From NCBI RefSeq assembly GCF_003312875.1, contig NZ_CP015163.1, positions 5,022,001 through 5,086,000 on the forward strand: a stretch of 64,000 bases of DNA. The letters are read 5' to 3'. Numbering within the stretch: the first letter of the stretch is position 1; each line of letters starts with the position of its first letter. A program made the translations under genes and the position numbers. Shown here piece after piece: positions 9,144 to 17,752 of this stretch. The notes below the pieces were generated by a model. The model searched no databases and had not been told where the DNA came from. It saw only the letters and a program-made list of their open reading frames with translations. The DNA is from Amycolatopsis albispora. GTDB lineage: Bacteria; Actinomycetota; Actinomycetes; Mycobacteriales; Pseudonocardiaceae.

Positions 9144-10140
9144 CCACGGCGATTCCGTCCGGGTCCAGCCTGAGCCGGACGGAATCGCCCTCGGCCAGCT
9201 CGGCCAGCACCGGCGCCGCAGCGTCCACTGTGGACCCGTCTTCGACGCGGACCTTCAGCCGGACGTGGTCACGGCGGTACACCTGGGAAACCACCTCACC
9301 GCGGACGCCGGTTTCCGCGACCCTGAGCGCACTCGGCCGCAGTCCCAAGAGGACTGGACCGTCCACTTCGGCCGCCACCTCACCGAGCGGCGACCGGAGC
9401 ACACCGTTCTCCCCGGTCGCGTCCACGAACCGCGTCACCCCGAGGAAGCGCGCCACCCGCTCGTCCACCGGCCGTCGCCACACCTCCCGCACCGGGCCGA
9501 CCTGGCGAATCCGGCCGCCTTCCAGCACGGCGACCCGGTCGGCCAAGGTGAACGCCTCCTCCTGGTCGTGGGTCACCAGCAGCGTGCTGACCCCGGCACG
9601 GCGGAGCAACGCGGCGAGGTCGATGGCCAGCTGCTCGCGGAGTTCAGCGTCCAAACCGGACAGTGGTTCGTCCAGCAGCAGCAGGCGCGGCCGCGGCGCC
9701 AGCGCACGGGCCAGTGCCACGCGCTGCGCCTCACCACCGGACAGCTCGGTCACCCGTCGGCGCTCGTATCCCTTGAGCCCCACCAGTTCCAGGAGTTCGG
9801 TCACCCGCGCGGCCTGCTCGTCCTTCGGCACGCGGTGCATGCGCAGGCCGAACGCGATGTTCCCGGCGACGTCCCGATGCGGGAACAGCTGGCCGTCCTG
9901 GAAAACCAGCCCGAACTCGCGGCGGTGCACCGGCAGGCCCGCGAGATCGGTGCCGTTCCAGCTCACCCGTCCCTGGGTGAGCGGTTCCAGTCCGGTGATC
10001 GCACGGAGCAAAGTGGACTTACCGGAACCGGAAGGTCCCAGCAGGGCCAGCACTTCCCCGTCACCGATCTCCAGCGACGCGTCTTCGACGGCGGTCAGCG
10101 AGCCGTAGCGCACGGTCAGTTGCTCGGCGGTGAGTGGCAT
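9127..10140 (-). CDS. thiQ: Thiamine ABC transporter ATP-binding protein
   Basis: An ABC importer ATPase of 337 residues with Walker A GPSGSGKS (35-42), the Q-loop LVFQDGQLFPH, signature LSGGEAQRVALARAL, Walker B LLLLDEPLSGLD and switch VTHDQEEA. A C-terminal TOBE-like regulatory domain follows (VLLGLRPSALRV, then MalK/PotA-like strands). Its ATG overlaps the thiP stop by one base (TGATG). The TPP riboswitch at the operon head assigns the substrate as thiamine or a thiamine phosphate; without that, iron or another small anion would be possible for this family. Confidence 0.9.
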   Translation of the reverse strand: MPLTAEQLTVRYGSLTAVEDASLEIGDGEVLALLGPSGSGKSTLLRAITGLEPLTQGRVSWNGTDLAGLPVHRREFGLVFQDGQLFPHRDVAGNIAFGLRMHRVPKDEQAARVTELLELVGLKGYERRRVTELSGGEAQRVALARALAPRPRLLLLDEPLSGLDAELREQLAIDLAALLRRAGVSTLLVTHDQEEAFTLADRVAVLEGGRIRQVGPVREVWRRPVDERVARFLGVTRFVDATGENGVLRSPLGEVAAEVDGPVLLGLRPSALRVAETGVRGEVVSQVYRRDHVRLKVRVEDGSTVDAAAPVLAELAEGDSVRLRLDPDGIAVVSRPW

Positions 10141-11723
10141 CAGAACTCCCCGGTGGACGGCTTGAGGCGGTCGATCACCGTCACCACCGCCGCGGTGACC
10201 AGCATCAGCAGCACACAGGCCGCATACGCCATCTGGCTGTTCAGCTCGCCCGGCCGCGAGATCAGCGCCGCGATCGCCACCGGCAGCGTCGGCTCGCCGG
10301 GCCGCGCGAGAAAGCTGGTCGCGCCGAACTCGCCGAGCGCGATCACGTACCCGAATCCGGCGGCGGCGACCAAAGACCTTGCGGCCAACGGGAAATCGAT
10401 CTCGCGCCAGACCCGGGCCGGTCCGGCGCCGAGCGTGGCGGCGGCCTGGCGCAGCCGCTCGTCCACCGACCGCAGCACCGGCAGGATCATGCGCACGACC
10501 ATCGGGATGATCACCAGCGCCTGCGCGAACGGCACCAGCAGCGGTGAGGTGCGCAGGTCGCCCGGCAGGTCGTCGAGCGTGACCAGGTACCCGAAGCCCA
10601 CGGTGACCGCCGAGACACCGAGCGGCAGCATGAGCGCGGCGTCCATCGTCTCGCCCGCTCCCCTGGCCAGCCTGCCGGGCGAGCGCCGCAGCGACACGAG
10701 CACCACGGAAGCCAGCACACCGACGCACATCGCCAGCACGGTCGCGTCGGTCGCGGTCCGCAGCGAGCGCAGGGCAGCGTCCCAACCGGACACCGGCAAC
10801 GCGCCTCCGGTGGTGGCGAGCCCTTCGAACCCGGCGATGCTGGACTTCATCAGCAGCGCCACGATCGGCGTGAGCAGCAGCCCCAGCACCACCACCGCGG
10901 CGGCCACCACCCACCACTCACGACCTTCAGGCCGGCGCACCGCCTCCGCGGCCGAACGCAGGCGCAGCGCACTCTCGCGGCGACGGCGCGCGACCGCGCC
11001 GATCACCAGCGCGGCCACCACCGCGAGCAGTTGCACGAGCGACAGCGCCGCCGCGCCGGACAGGTCGAGCAGGTTGACCGTGCGCAGGTAGATCTCGGTT
11101 TCGAGGGTGCGGAACCGGCCACCGCCGAGAATGAGCACCACGCCGAAACTGGTGGAGCAGAACAGGAACACCACGGCCGACGCGGAGAAGACAGCCGGCG
11201 TCAGCCGCGGCAGCGTCACCGAGCGGAACGCCTGCCACGAAGACGCGCCGAGCGCCCGCGCGGCTTCCTCGGCCCGACGGTCCAAATGGGACCAGAGCCC
11301 GCCGACCGTGCGCGCCACCACGGCCACGTTGAAGAACGCGTTGGCCAGCACAATGGCGAGCACCCCACCGTCCGGCCACAACGCGCGGAAGGCCAGGCCG
11401 ACCACCACGGTGGGCAGCACGAACGGCACCAGCACGATGGTCCGGACCAGCGCGATGCCCGGCAGCTTCACCCTGGCCAGCACAAAGGCGATCGGCAGCC
11501 CGGCGAGCACGGACAACACGGTCGACGCGGCCGCCTGCCCGACGGTGAACCCGGCGAGCTGCCAGGTCGATGCCCTGGTCAGGACCTCGGCCACGCCACC
11601 GTCACCGAATCCGAGCCCGACGATCGCGGCCACCGGCCACGCGAAGAAGACGACCAGGAACCCGACGGGCAGGAGGGCGAGAAGCGCTAGCCCTCGATGA
11701 GTCCGCGCCACTGCTCGATCCAC
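10140..11723 (-). CDS. thiP: Thiamine ABC transporter permease (two fused permease domains)
   Basis: A 527-residue inner-membrane permease with two binding-protein-dependent transport domains in tandem, about 12 hydrophobic segments, as in ThiP and the Fe(III) permease FbpB. Each half has an EAA-type loop: EEAARALGASSWQAFRSVTLPRL, quoted in part, in the first and LRQAAATLGAGPARVWREID in the second. It overlaps the thiB stop, and the start is uncertain. GTG at 11723 gives 527 residues and an in-frame GTG at 11711 removes four; neither has an ideal ribosome site, so translation is probably coupled to thiB. Confidence 0.9.
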   Translation of the reverse strand: MDRAVARTHRGLALLALLPVGFLVVFFAWPVAAIVGLGFGDGGVAEVLTRASTWQLAGFTVGQAAASTVLSVLAGLPIAFVLARVKLPGIALVRTIVLVPFVLPTVVVGLAFRALWPDGGVLAIVLANAFFNVAVVARTVGGLWSHLDRRAEEAARALGASSWQAFRSVTLPRLTPAVFSASAVVFLFCSTSFGVVLILGGGRFRTLETEIYLRTVNLLDLSGAAALSLVQLLAVVAALVIGAVARRRRESALRLRSAAEAVRRPEGREWWVVAAAVVVLGLLLTPIVALLMKSSIAGFEGLATTGGALPVSGWDAALRSLRTATDATVLAMCVGVLASVVLVSLRRSPGRLARGAGETMDAALMLPLGVSAVTVGFGYLVTLDDLPGDLRTSPLLVPFAQALVIIPMVVRMILPVLRSVDERLRQAAATLGAGPARVWREIDFPLAARSLVAAAGFGYVIALGEFGATSFLARPGEPTLPVAIAALISRPGELNSQMAYAACVLLMLVTAAVVTVIDRLKPSTGEF

Positions 11724-12736
11724 TGCTCCCGGTTCGCCTGGATCTCCTCACCTGGCAGCGAAGCGGGCTTCGTCGGCTGCGGCGCCGCTTCCTTCCAGGC
11801 CGGCGGCAGTTCGACGCCCTCGCGCGAGGGGTAGACGTACATGTTCTCCGCGACCGTGCTCTGGAACTGCTGGGAGAGCAGGAAGTCGACCACGCGGCCC
11901 GCCTTGTCGGCCTGTTTGCCGCCCGCGAGCAGGCCCGCGTACTCGACCTGGCGGAAGCAGGTGTCCAGCAGCGCCTTGGTGCGGGGCTTGCCGTCCTCGC
12001 CGATCTCGGCGGCCGGGGACGAGGCGTAGGAGACCACCACCGGGCGGGGGCCCTTGCCGGCGGAACCGGAGAACTCCTGGTTGTAGGCGACCTCCCAGCT
12101 GCTGACCGCCTTGACGCCATTGGTCTTCAGCTTGCCCCAGTACTCCTGCCAGCCCTGCGGCCCGTACTTGGCGACCGTGCCGAGCAGGAAGGCCAGGCCG
12201 GGCGAGCTGGTCGCCGGATTCGCCACCACCAGCAGGTCCTTGTAGCGCGGGTCGGCGAGGTCGTCGAAGGTCTCCGGCTCGGGCAGGCCCTTCTCGGCGA
12301 ACCAGGCGGTGTCGATGTTGACGCACACGTCGCCGACGTCGACCGCGGAGAGCCGGTGCTCGGGGTCGATGGCGTAGCGCTGCGGGCCGCGGTCGGCCTC
12401 CGGGCTGGTGTACGGCTCGAAGACGCCCTCGCTGAGCGCGCGGGTGGCGAAGGTGGTGTCGACGCCGAAGGCCACGTCGGCGATCGGGCTGGCCTTGGTG
12501 AGCACCAGCTTGTTGGTCAGCGCGCCGGCGTCGCCTTCCTTGAGCACCTCGATGCGGATGCCGGACTGCTGCTGGAAGGCGTCGAGGATCTCCTGCGGCG
12601 CGGCGAACGAGTCGTGGGTGACCAGCTTGATGGTGGTCACGTCGTCGGCCGGTTCCTCGGATCCGGACAGCGTGCAACCGGCGAGCAGCACCCCGGCCGC
12701 GCACAGCGCGGCCACCGCTCGGACGGTGCGTGTCAT
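11687..12736 (-). CDS. thiB: Thiamine-binding lipoprotein of ABC importer
   Basis: An extracellular solute-binding lipoprotein of 349 residues. The signal peptide ends in the lipobox LLAGC (Cys near residue 22 from the ATG at 12736), followed by an acidic linker. The body matches thiamine-binding ThiB: TIKLVTHDSFAAPQEIL near the mature start, LTKASPIADVAFGVD and SSWEVAYNQEF. I chose the ATG at 12736 because AAGGAGG lies 5-6 bases upstream; an in-frame ATG at 12760 lies upstream of that ribosome site. It is the first gene of thiBPQ and is preceded by a TPP riboswitch. Confidence 0.94.
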   Translation of the reverse strand: MTRTVRAVAALCAAGVLLAGCTLSGSEEPADDVTTIKLVTHDSFAAPQEILDAFQQQSGIRIEVLKEGDAGALTNKLVLTKASPIADVAFGVDTTFATRALSEGVFEPYTSPEADRGPQRYAIDPEHRLSAVDVGDVCVNIDTAWFAEKGLPEPETFDDLADPRYKDLLVVANPATSSPGLAFLLGTVAKYGPQGWQEYWGKLKTNGVKAVSSWEVAYNQEFSGSAGKGPRPVVVSYASSPAAEIGEDGKPRTKALLDTCFRQVEYAGLLAGGKQADKAGRVVDFLLSQQFQSTVAENMYVYPSREGVELPPAWKEAAPQPTKPASLPGEEIQANREQWIEQWRGLIEG

Positions 12737-12780
12737 GAACCCCTCCTTGCTCGGGATCATCGGCGGCAGGCGGGGGCGGA

Positions 12781-12866
12781 CCTCCCTACGCCGGCGTGAT
12801 CCGGGTCAGGTGCGAACGGTCGCGGGCGAGCGCCCGCCTCTCAGCCCGGCGCACCGGACTCCCGTG
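12781..12866 (-). ncRNA. TPP riboswitch (THI element)
   Basis: Reading the minus strand from 12866, it shows the THI-box order: CGGGAGTCCGG, then GCTGAGAGG, a variable GC stem, GACCGTTCGCACCTGACCCG, and GATCACGCCGGCGTAGGGA. The CTGAGA and ACCTGA-x-C-x-GATCA-x-GCCGGCGTAGGGA motifs that bind the pyrimidine and pyrophosphate ends are intact. The AAGGAGG of thiB lies about 40 bases downstream, so thiamine pyrophosphate probably blocks translation or extension of thiBPQ. Confidence 0.95.
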
Positions 12867-12907
12867 GCGAAGGTGCAGCGTACCTGCCGGGGTACCACCA
12901 TGGGGTC

Positions 12908-13213
12908 ATGGCGGAACTATTGAGTGATCAGCAACTGTCCGAAGCACTGTCCCACCTGCCCCGGTGGCAGCGGTCCGGGGAGGCCATCGAGGCGACCGCG
13001 GAGCTGCCGAGCTTCCCGGCGGCCATCGCGGTGGTCAACCGGGTGGCCGAGATCGCGGAGAGCGTCGGCCACCACCCGGACATCGACATCCGGTGGCGGA
13101 AACTGACCTTCCGGCTCTCCACTCACTCGGCGGGCGGCTTGACCGAGAAGGACACCGCACTGGCCGCGCAGATCGACGAGGTGCTGGACGTGAGCTCGGC
13201 CACACCGTCGTAA
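12908..13213 (+). CDS. 4a-hydroxytetrahydrobiopterin dehydratase (pterin carbinolamine dehydratase)
   Basis: A 101-residue enzyme of the PCD/DCoH family, which dehydrates 4a-hydroxy-tetrahydropterin to recycle the cofactor of aromatic amino-acid hydroxylases. The signature is present: ESVGHHPDIDIRWRKLTF with H55, H56, P57, and LSTH with H73. Length is standard. No aromatic hydroxylase lies nearby, so the protein may serve another pterin or a moonlighting role. It is divergent from the riboswitch-controlled thi operon. Confidence 0.93.
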   Translation: MAELLSDQQLSEALSHLPRWQRSGEAIEATAELPSFPAAIAVVNRVAEIAESVGHHPDIDIRWRKLTFRLSTHSAGGLTEKDTALAAQIDEVLDVSSATPS

Positions 13214-13285
13214 CGAATCGCCTGATCAAGGCGCTGTTCCGGGCGAAGCCGCACGCAGTTTTTTCTGGACGCTTAGGACTCGCCC

Positions 13286-13393
13286 ATGAACAACGCCGCC
13301 CCCGTCCTCACCGCCGCCCAGCGGGCCTGGATCACCGTCCTCGCGACGGCGGTCACCCTGCTCGCCGTCATCGGCCTCGGCCTCGCCGGCTGA
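13286..13393 (+). CDS. Small single-pass membrane peptide (35 aa)
   Basis: A 35-residue frame starting MNNAAPVLTAAQRAWITVLA with one hydrophobic segment from about residue 14 to 35, ending AVIGLGLAG. AGGA at 13275-13278 is 7 bases before the ATG, and a strong hairpin follows 7 bases after the stop, both supporting a real transcript. I do not recognise the family. Being short, it could be a chance frame. Confidence 0.45.
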   Translation: MNNAAPVLTAAQRAWITVLATAVTLLAVIGLGLAG

Positions 13394-13400
13394 CGACGCC

Positions 13401-13438
13401 TGAAGGATCATCCGCCCCCTCAGGCGGACGATCCTTCA
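13401..13438. terminator. Bidirectional terminator hairpin
   Basis: Arms 13401-13416 and 13423-13438 (TGAAGGATCATCCGCC and its complement with one mismatch) enclose a 6-base loop. It sits between the small membrane peptide gene and the convergent HEPN remnant, and the stop of the latter lies inside the right arm. Confidence 0.8.
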
Positions 13439-13752
13439 GTACCGCGGCATGTTCGGGATGGCCTTCTCCGCCACCTCGTTCCGGCGAATCCGCATCCGGT
13501 TGAAGGGGCGCAGGGTGGAGCCCAGCGGCGGGTCGAGCTGCGCACGCACGGCCTCGTAGACAGCGATGTGCCCGCCCCGGCTCGTCGCACGCAGTCCCTG
13601 GTTCTGCAGCACCGCCGCGAGTGCACGGCGTGCGCCGTCATACGCCAGCGTGTAGGCGCCTTCCGGGTCCGAGTCGATCAGCAGCCGCGCCGAGGCGATG
13701 TGCGTGCGATGAGGGCGTCGATCGCCTCGCGCCCCTGGTTCCATCGGGTCAT
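13436..13752 (-). pseudogene. Decayed HEPN-domain toxin gene (partner of MNT antitoxin)
   Basis: The start codon at 13752 overlaps the MNT stop (ATGA). The first frame reads MTRWNQGREAIDALIAR, a normal HEPN N-terminus, but runs into TGA after 24 codons. The protein continues in another frame with HIASARLLIDSDPEGAYTLA and the hallmark GLRATSRGGHIAVYEAVRAQL. About 25 residues around the frame change are missing, and a second gap follows RPFNRMRIRRN, after which only EVAEKAIPNMPRY remains. The intact HEPN Rx4-6H RNase motif is therefore not preserved. I conclude two deletions have killed the toxin while the neighbouring antitoxin is intact. A sequencing error could explain the frame change, but not the second gap. 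Confidence 0.75.
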
Positions 13753-14339
13753 CGCGTCTCCTGTTCGAGGTCCAAGCGGAGCAGCGGACGCTCGCGAACG
13801 CTGGTGAGGAACGGATCGGCGGTAGTGCCGGCCCAGGCTTCGGGAGCGACCCGATGAACGTTGACTTCGCGGCCGAGCTGCCGTGAGACGCGCTCAGCCA
13901 GGTCGAAAAGCGCGTCCTGGTCCGGCGTACCGACAACGAGCACATCGACATCACCAGGCGGCGGTCCCGGTTCGCCGTGGTAGCGCGCGGCCCACGAGCC
14001 GTAGATGTAGGCGTCCTGGACACCCTCCAGCCCGGACAGGGCTTCAGCCAGTAGCGGCATGGGCCCGAAGGTGACCGCGATGAGGTCGCTCAGCGGCTGG
14101 TAGAGCGGAGTATCCCGACGGGCTTTGACCAGACGGCTTCTCCCCACCCGCCGCTCATCCAGAATGCCGCCCTCGGAAAGCCTTCTCACCTCGCGCAGCG
14201 CGGCGGTGGCCGTGACGCCACAAGCGTCGGCGAGTTCGGTGATGGTGTACTCGCGTTCCGGATGCAGCAGCACGAGCGCCAACAACTCACCTTGCATGCG
14301 CGACCGCAGCAGCGGCAGCAAGCTCGGCGAAGTTTTCAT
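13749..14339 (-). CDS. Winged-helix plus minimal nucleotidyltransferase (MNT) antitoxin
   Basis: A 196-residue protein. Residues 1-75 form an ArsR/MarR-like winged helix (ITELADACGVTATAALREVRRL). Residues 100-196 form a minimal nucleotidyltransferase with GSW at 114-116 and DVD at 130-132 as metal ligands. MNT antitoxins of HepT/MntA-type pairs AMPylate and silence the adjacent HEPN RNase; the extra DNA-binding domain probably autoregulates. The spacing between GS and DxD is longer than usual. It starts at the ATG at 14339, inside a 30-bp palindrome containing TATACT at the right distance for a leaderless mRNA. The cognate HEPN gene downstream is broken. Confidence 0.88.
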   Translation of the reverse strand: MKTSPSLLPLLRSRMQGELLALVLLHPEREYTITELADACGVTATAALREVRRLSEGGILDERRVGRSRLVKARRDTPLYQPLSDLIAVTFGPMPLLAEALSGLEGVQDAYIYGSWAARYHGEPGPPPGDVDVLVVGTPDQDALFDLAERVSRQLGREVNVHRVAPEAWAGTTADPFLTSVRERPLLRLDLEQETR

Positions 14340-14366
14340 TGGACGCAGTATATCCTGCGTCCAATG
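14337..14366. promoter_or_regulatory. Perfect palindrome with embedded promoter over the MNT start codon
   Basis: Arms 14337-14348 (CATTGGACGCAG) and 14355-14366 (CTGCGTCCAATG) are perfect complements around TATATC. On the minus strand TATACT at 14352-14347 fits a -10 element, placing the transcript start at or next to the ATG at 14339. A bound dimer would cover both promoter and start codon, the arrangement expected for autorepression by the winged-helix antitoxin. Confidence 0.7.
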
Positions 14367-14413
14367 AAAGTAACAGTCAGTGCCGCCCGTTAACCGAACG
14401 CGTCGATGACCGG

Positions 14414-14926
14414 CTACGCCTCACCGGCCGGGCCGGGATCGCCGGGCAGCGGGCCCAGCCGCAGGCGGCGGACCTCGGCGAAGTAGGCGTTCGTCGCGGG
14501 CAGGAACAGCAGCACCAGGCCCGCCACGGTGAGGGCCGCGGCCAGTCCGCTGAGCACCAGGCTGGCGATGCCCGCGCCCGTCCACTCCACCACGCCGCCG
14601 ACGCGCGCGGCCCAGACCGACTGGTCGGCGTACTCGACCAGGGCCGAAACCCCGGCGAGCAGCAAGGTCACCCCGAGGCACGCGGCCGTCAACGTGAGCA
14701 GCACCCGCGCCGAGCCACGGCCCGCGCGGGCCAGCGTGCAGAGCACCAGCTGCACGATCGCCGTGATCAACCCGGCGACCACCGCCGTCCCGGAATCGTC
14801 GTCGCGCTCAAGCTGGATCTCCGCCGGGTCGGCTGGCGCGGCGAAGACGCTGAGCAACACCACCGCGATGCAGGCCACCGCCACCACGGACAGGAGCGTC
14901 GTGGCCCACTTCAAGGTCTTCGGCAC
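14414..14926 (-). CDS. Four-TM membrane protein of unknown function
   Basis: A 170-residue protein with hydrophobic segments at about residues 8-30, 46-66, 73-98 and 115-145. An acidic loop, QLERDDDSG, lies between TM1 and TM2, and a cytoplasmic tail ends GPLPGDPGPAGEA. I recognise no named family. It stands after LysE on the same strand with a 60-base gap. Codon usage matches neighbouring housekeeping genes. Confidence 0.75.
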   Translation of the reverse strand: MPKTLKWATTLLSVVAVACIAVVLLSVFAAPADPAEIQLERDDDSGTAVVAGLITAIVQLVLCTLARAGRGSARVLLTLTAACLGVTLLLAGVSALVEYADQSVWAARVGGVVEWTGAGIASLVLSGLAAALTVAGLVLLFLPATNAYFAEVRRLRLGPLPGDPGPAGEA

Positions 14927-14986
14927 GCTGATTCCACCCCCAGCAGTCCGTCCCTGACGGAGTGTAACGGCGCATCGCCCTCGCCC

Positions 14987-15604
14987 TCACCCGACAAGCG
15001 TTCTCGCGGCGGAGAGCACCGCTCCGATTCCGAACAGCGTCACGACGATCGCCGCGGCCTTGGTGATCCACGGGAGCGCCCGCGCGAGCACCGCGCGGCT
15101 TCGCTCGGCCCCCATCACCGCGGCGACGAACAGGTCCCACGCCAGCACGATGGCGAACATCCACGCTCCGTACAACGTGAGCTGCCCGGTCGTCGCCGAC
15201 GACAGCGTGGCGGCGAGGCTGACGTAGAACAGGAGGTTCTTCGGGTTCAGGAGCCCGGAGGCGAGCCCGAGGCCGAAGTTCCTGGCCCACGCTGTGCGCC
15301 CCACGGCACCTTCCGCGCCGACAGCGAGCAAGATCCGCGCACGCCAGAACGCGATACCCATCGAGATGAGGAACGCACCGCCGGCGAGCTCGAACCACGC
15401 GATGATCCGCTCGTCACCCACCACGGTGAGGCCGGTGAACGCGGCCGCGATGAACGCCCCGTTCGCCGACGCGATGCCCGCGCAGACGCCGCTTGCGCCG
15501 CGCCACCCGTGGGCGGCGGCCGTGCGGACGATCAGGAAGAAGTCGACGCCGGGAATGAGCAGCGCGAGGAAATGGGCGGCGGCGACGGCGAGAAACTGTT
15601 CCAT
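14987..15604 (-). CDS. LysE/RhtB-family amino-acid exporter
   Basis: A 205-residue membrane exporter of the LysE superfamily, which exports amino acids or their analogues by proton antiport. It has six hydrophobic segments. The family features include the N-terminal LALLIPGVDFFLIVRTAAAHG (quoted in part) with the Pro-Gly kink and the GLLNPKNLLFY motif at about 120. The ATG at 15604 is preferred over the TTG just before it. It lies 80 bases downstream of an AraC regulator on the same strand, probably its controller. The substrate is not inferable. Confidence 0.93.
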   Translation of the reverse strand: MEQFLAVAAAHFLALLIPGVDFFLIVRTAAAHGWRGASGVCAGIASANGAFIAAAFTGLTVVGDERIIAWFELAGGAFLISMGIAFWRARILLAVGAEGAVGRTAWARNFGLGLASGLLNPKNLLFYVSLAATLSSATTGQLTLYGAWMFAIVLAWDLFVAAVMGAERSRAVLARALPWITKAAAIVVTLFGIGAVLSAARTLVG

Positions 15605-15684
15605 CAAACTTTCGTCCGGACGAGCGGCAAAGACGCTCCCCAGCTTGGGGTCGCCGCGCGCTCACCGTCTTGAACGAAATTGCG

Positions 15685-16500
15685 TCAGCGGATGTAGGCG
15701 CCCGGCGTCGTCGCCACGTGGGCGCGGAACACGCGGTGGAAGTGGCTCTGATCGGCGAACCCCAGTGCGTGCGCGACGGAGGTGATCGGCTCCCCGCCTC
15801 GCAGCATCGCCCGCGCCCGCATCACGCGCGCGTTGTTGCGCCAGGCGATCGGCGTGAGACCGGTGGCGCGCTTGACGGCGCGGATCAGCTGATAGCGACT
15901 CATGCCGACGGCCGTCGCGAGATCACCGAGGCGCGGATCCTCGGACTGCTCCGCGAGCACGTCGAGAACCGGGCGCAACGTCTCCGCGAGGGCCGATTCT
16001 CCGACCGGGTCCTCGTGCCGGACGCTCGCGGTTCCGAGTCCCGCGAACGCGCGGCGAAGCGACCGTTCGAGACCGTCGAGATCCCGCGGTCCCTCGAACA
16101 ACGCCGCGTTCACCTCGGCGAAGAGGCGGTAGGCGTCGGAGTCGCGATGCACCTGGATCGCCCCGTCGAACGCCGCGTCGTGCGCCCACGCGCGCACGCG
16201 AAGCCACTCCGGATCGAAGAGCATCATCTGGTACACCCAGTCGCCGCTGACCGGGTTGCACGAATGGACGTGCCCAGCGGGGATGAGGATGACGTCGCGC
16301 GGTTCGAGACGCACCGGCGACGCGGACCGCCCGGCGAACTCGCTGGTCCCCTCGTCGATCAGGCCGACGGCGAAGCGATCATGCGTGTGCGGCCGATAAC
16401 AGGAGTTCTGCCTGCAGGAACGCCTCGATTCGAGCTGCGGGAAACGCGGATCGTGCCAGAACTCCGGCGACCGGACCCCGGTCCCGGTCGCCGCGCTCAC
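15685..16500 (-). CDS. AraC-family transcriptional regulator
   Basis: A 271-residue regulator with an N-terminal cupin-like effector domain (the HTHDRFAVGLI strand near residue 38 and GHVHSCNPV near 78) and two C-terminal HTH motifs: LGDLATAVGMSRYQLIRAVKRATG (quoted in part) and PITSVAHALGFADQSHFHRVFRA, with the typical DQSHFHRVF ending. It begins at GTG 16500. The downstream LysE exporter is the likely target; such AraC-LysE pairs commonly respond to the exported amino acid. Confidence 0.92.
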   Translation of the reverse strand: MSAATGTGVRSPEFWHDPRFPQLESRRSCRQNSCYRPHTHDRFAVGLIDEGTSEFAGRSASPVRLEPRDVILIPAGHVHSCNPVSGDWVYQMMLFDPEWLRVRAWAHDAAFDGAIQVHRDSDAYRLFAEVNAALFEGPRDLDGLERSLRRAFAGLGTASVRHEDPVGESALAETLRPVLDVLAEQSEDPRLGDLATAVGMSRYQLIRAVKRATGLTPIAWRNNARVMRARAMLRGGEPITSVAHALGFADQSHFHRVFRAHVATTPGAYIR

Positions 16501-16571
16501 GGGCCTGATCCTATGGCAACGGCCGCCTGGTCACGAGCAAGCAGCAGCGGAACCCAGCCCCAGCCCGCGGC

Positions 16572-17654
<1,083 letters not shown>

Positions 17655-17752
17655 GGGCTGGCAGTCTACGTGCCGCCCCCGGACGGGCGGACGGCGGACG
17701 TGACGTCGGATTTCCGCCAGTCGGGACCGCCACCCGGTGGCACCATCGAGCC

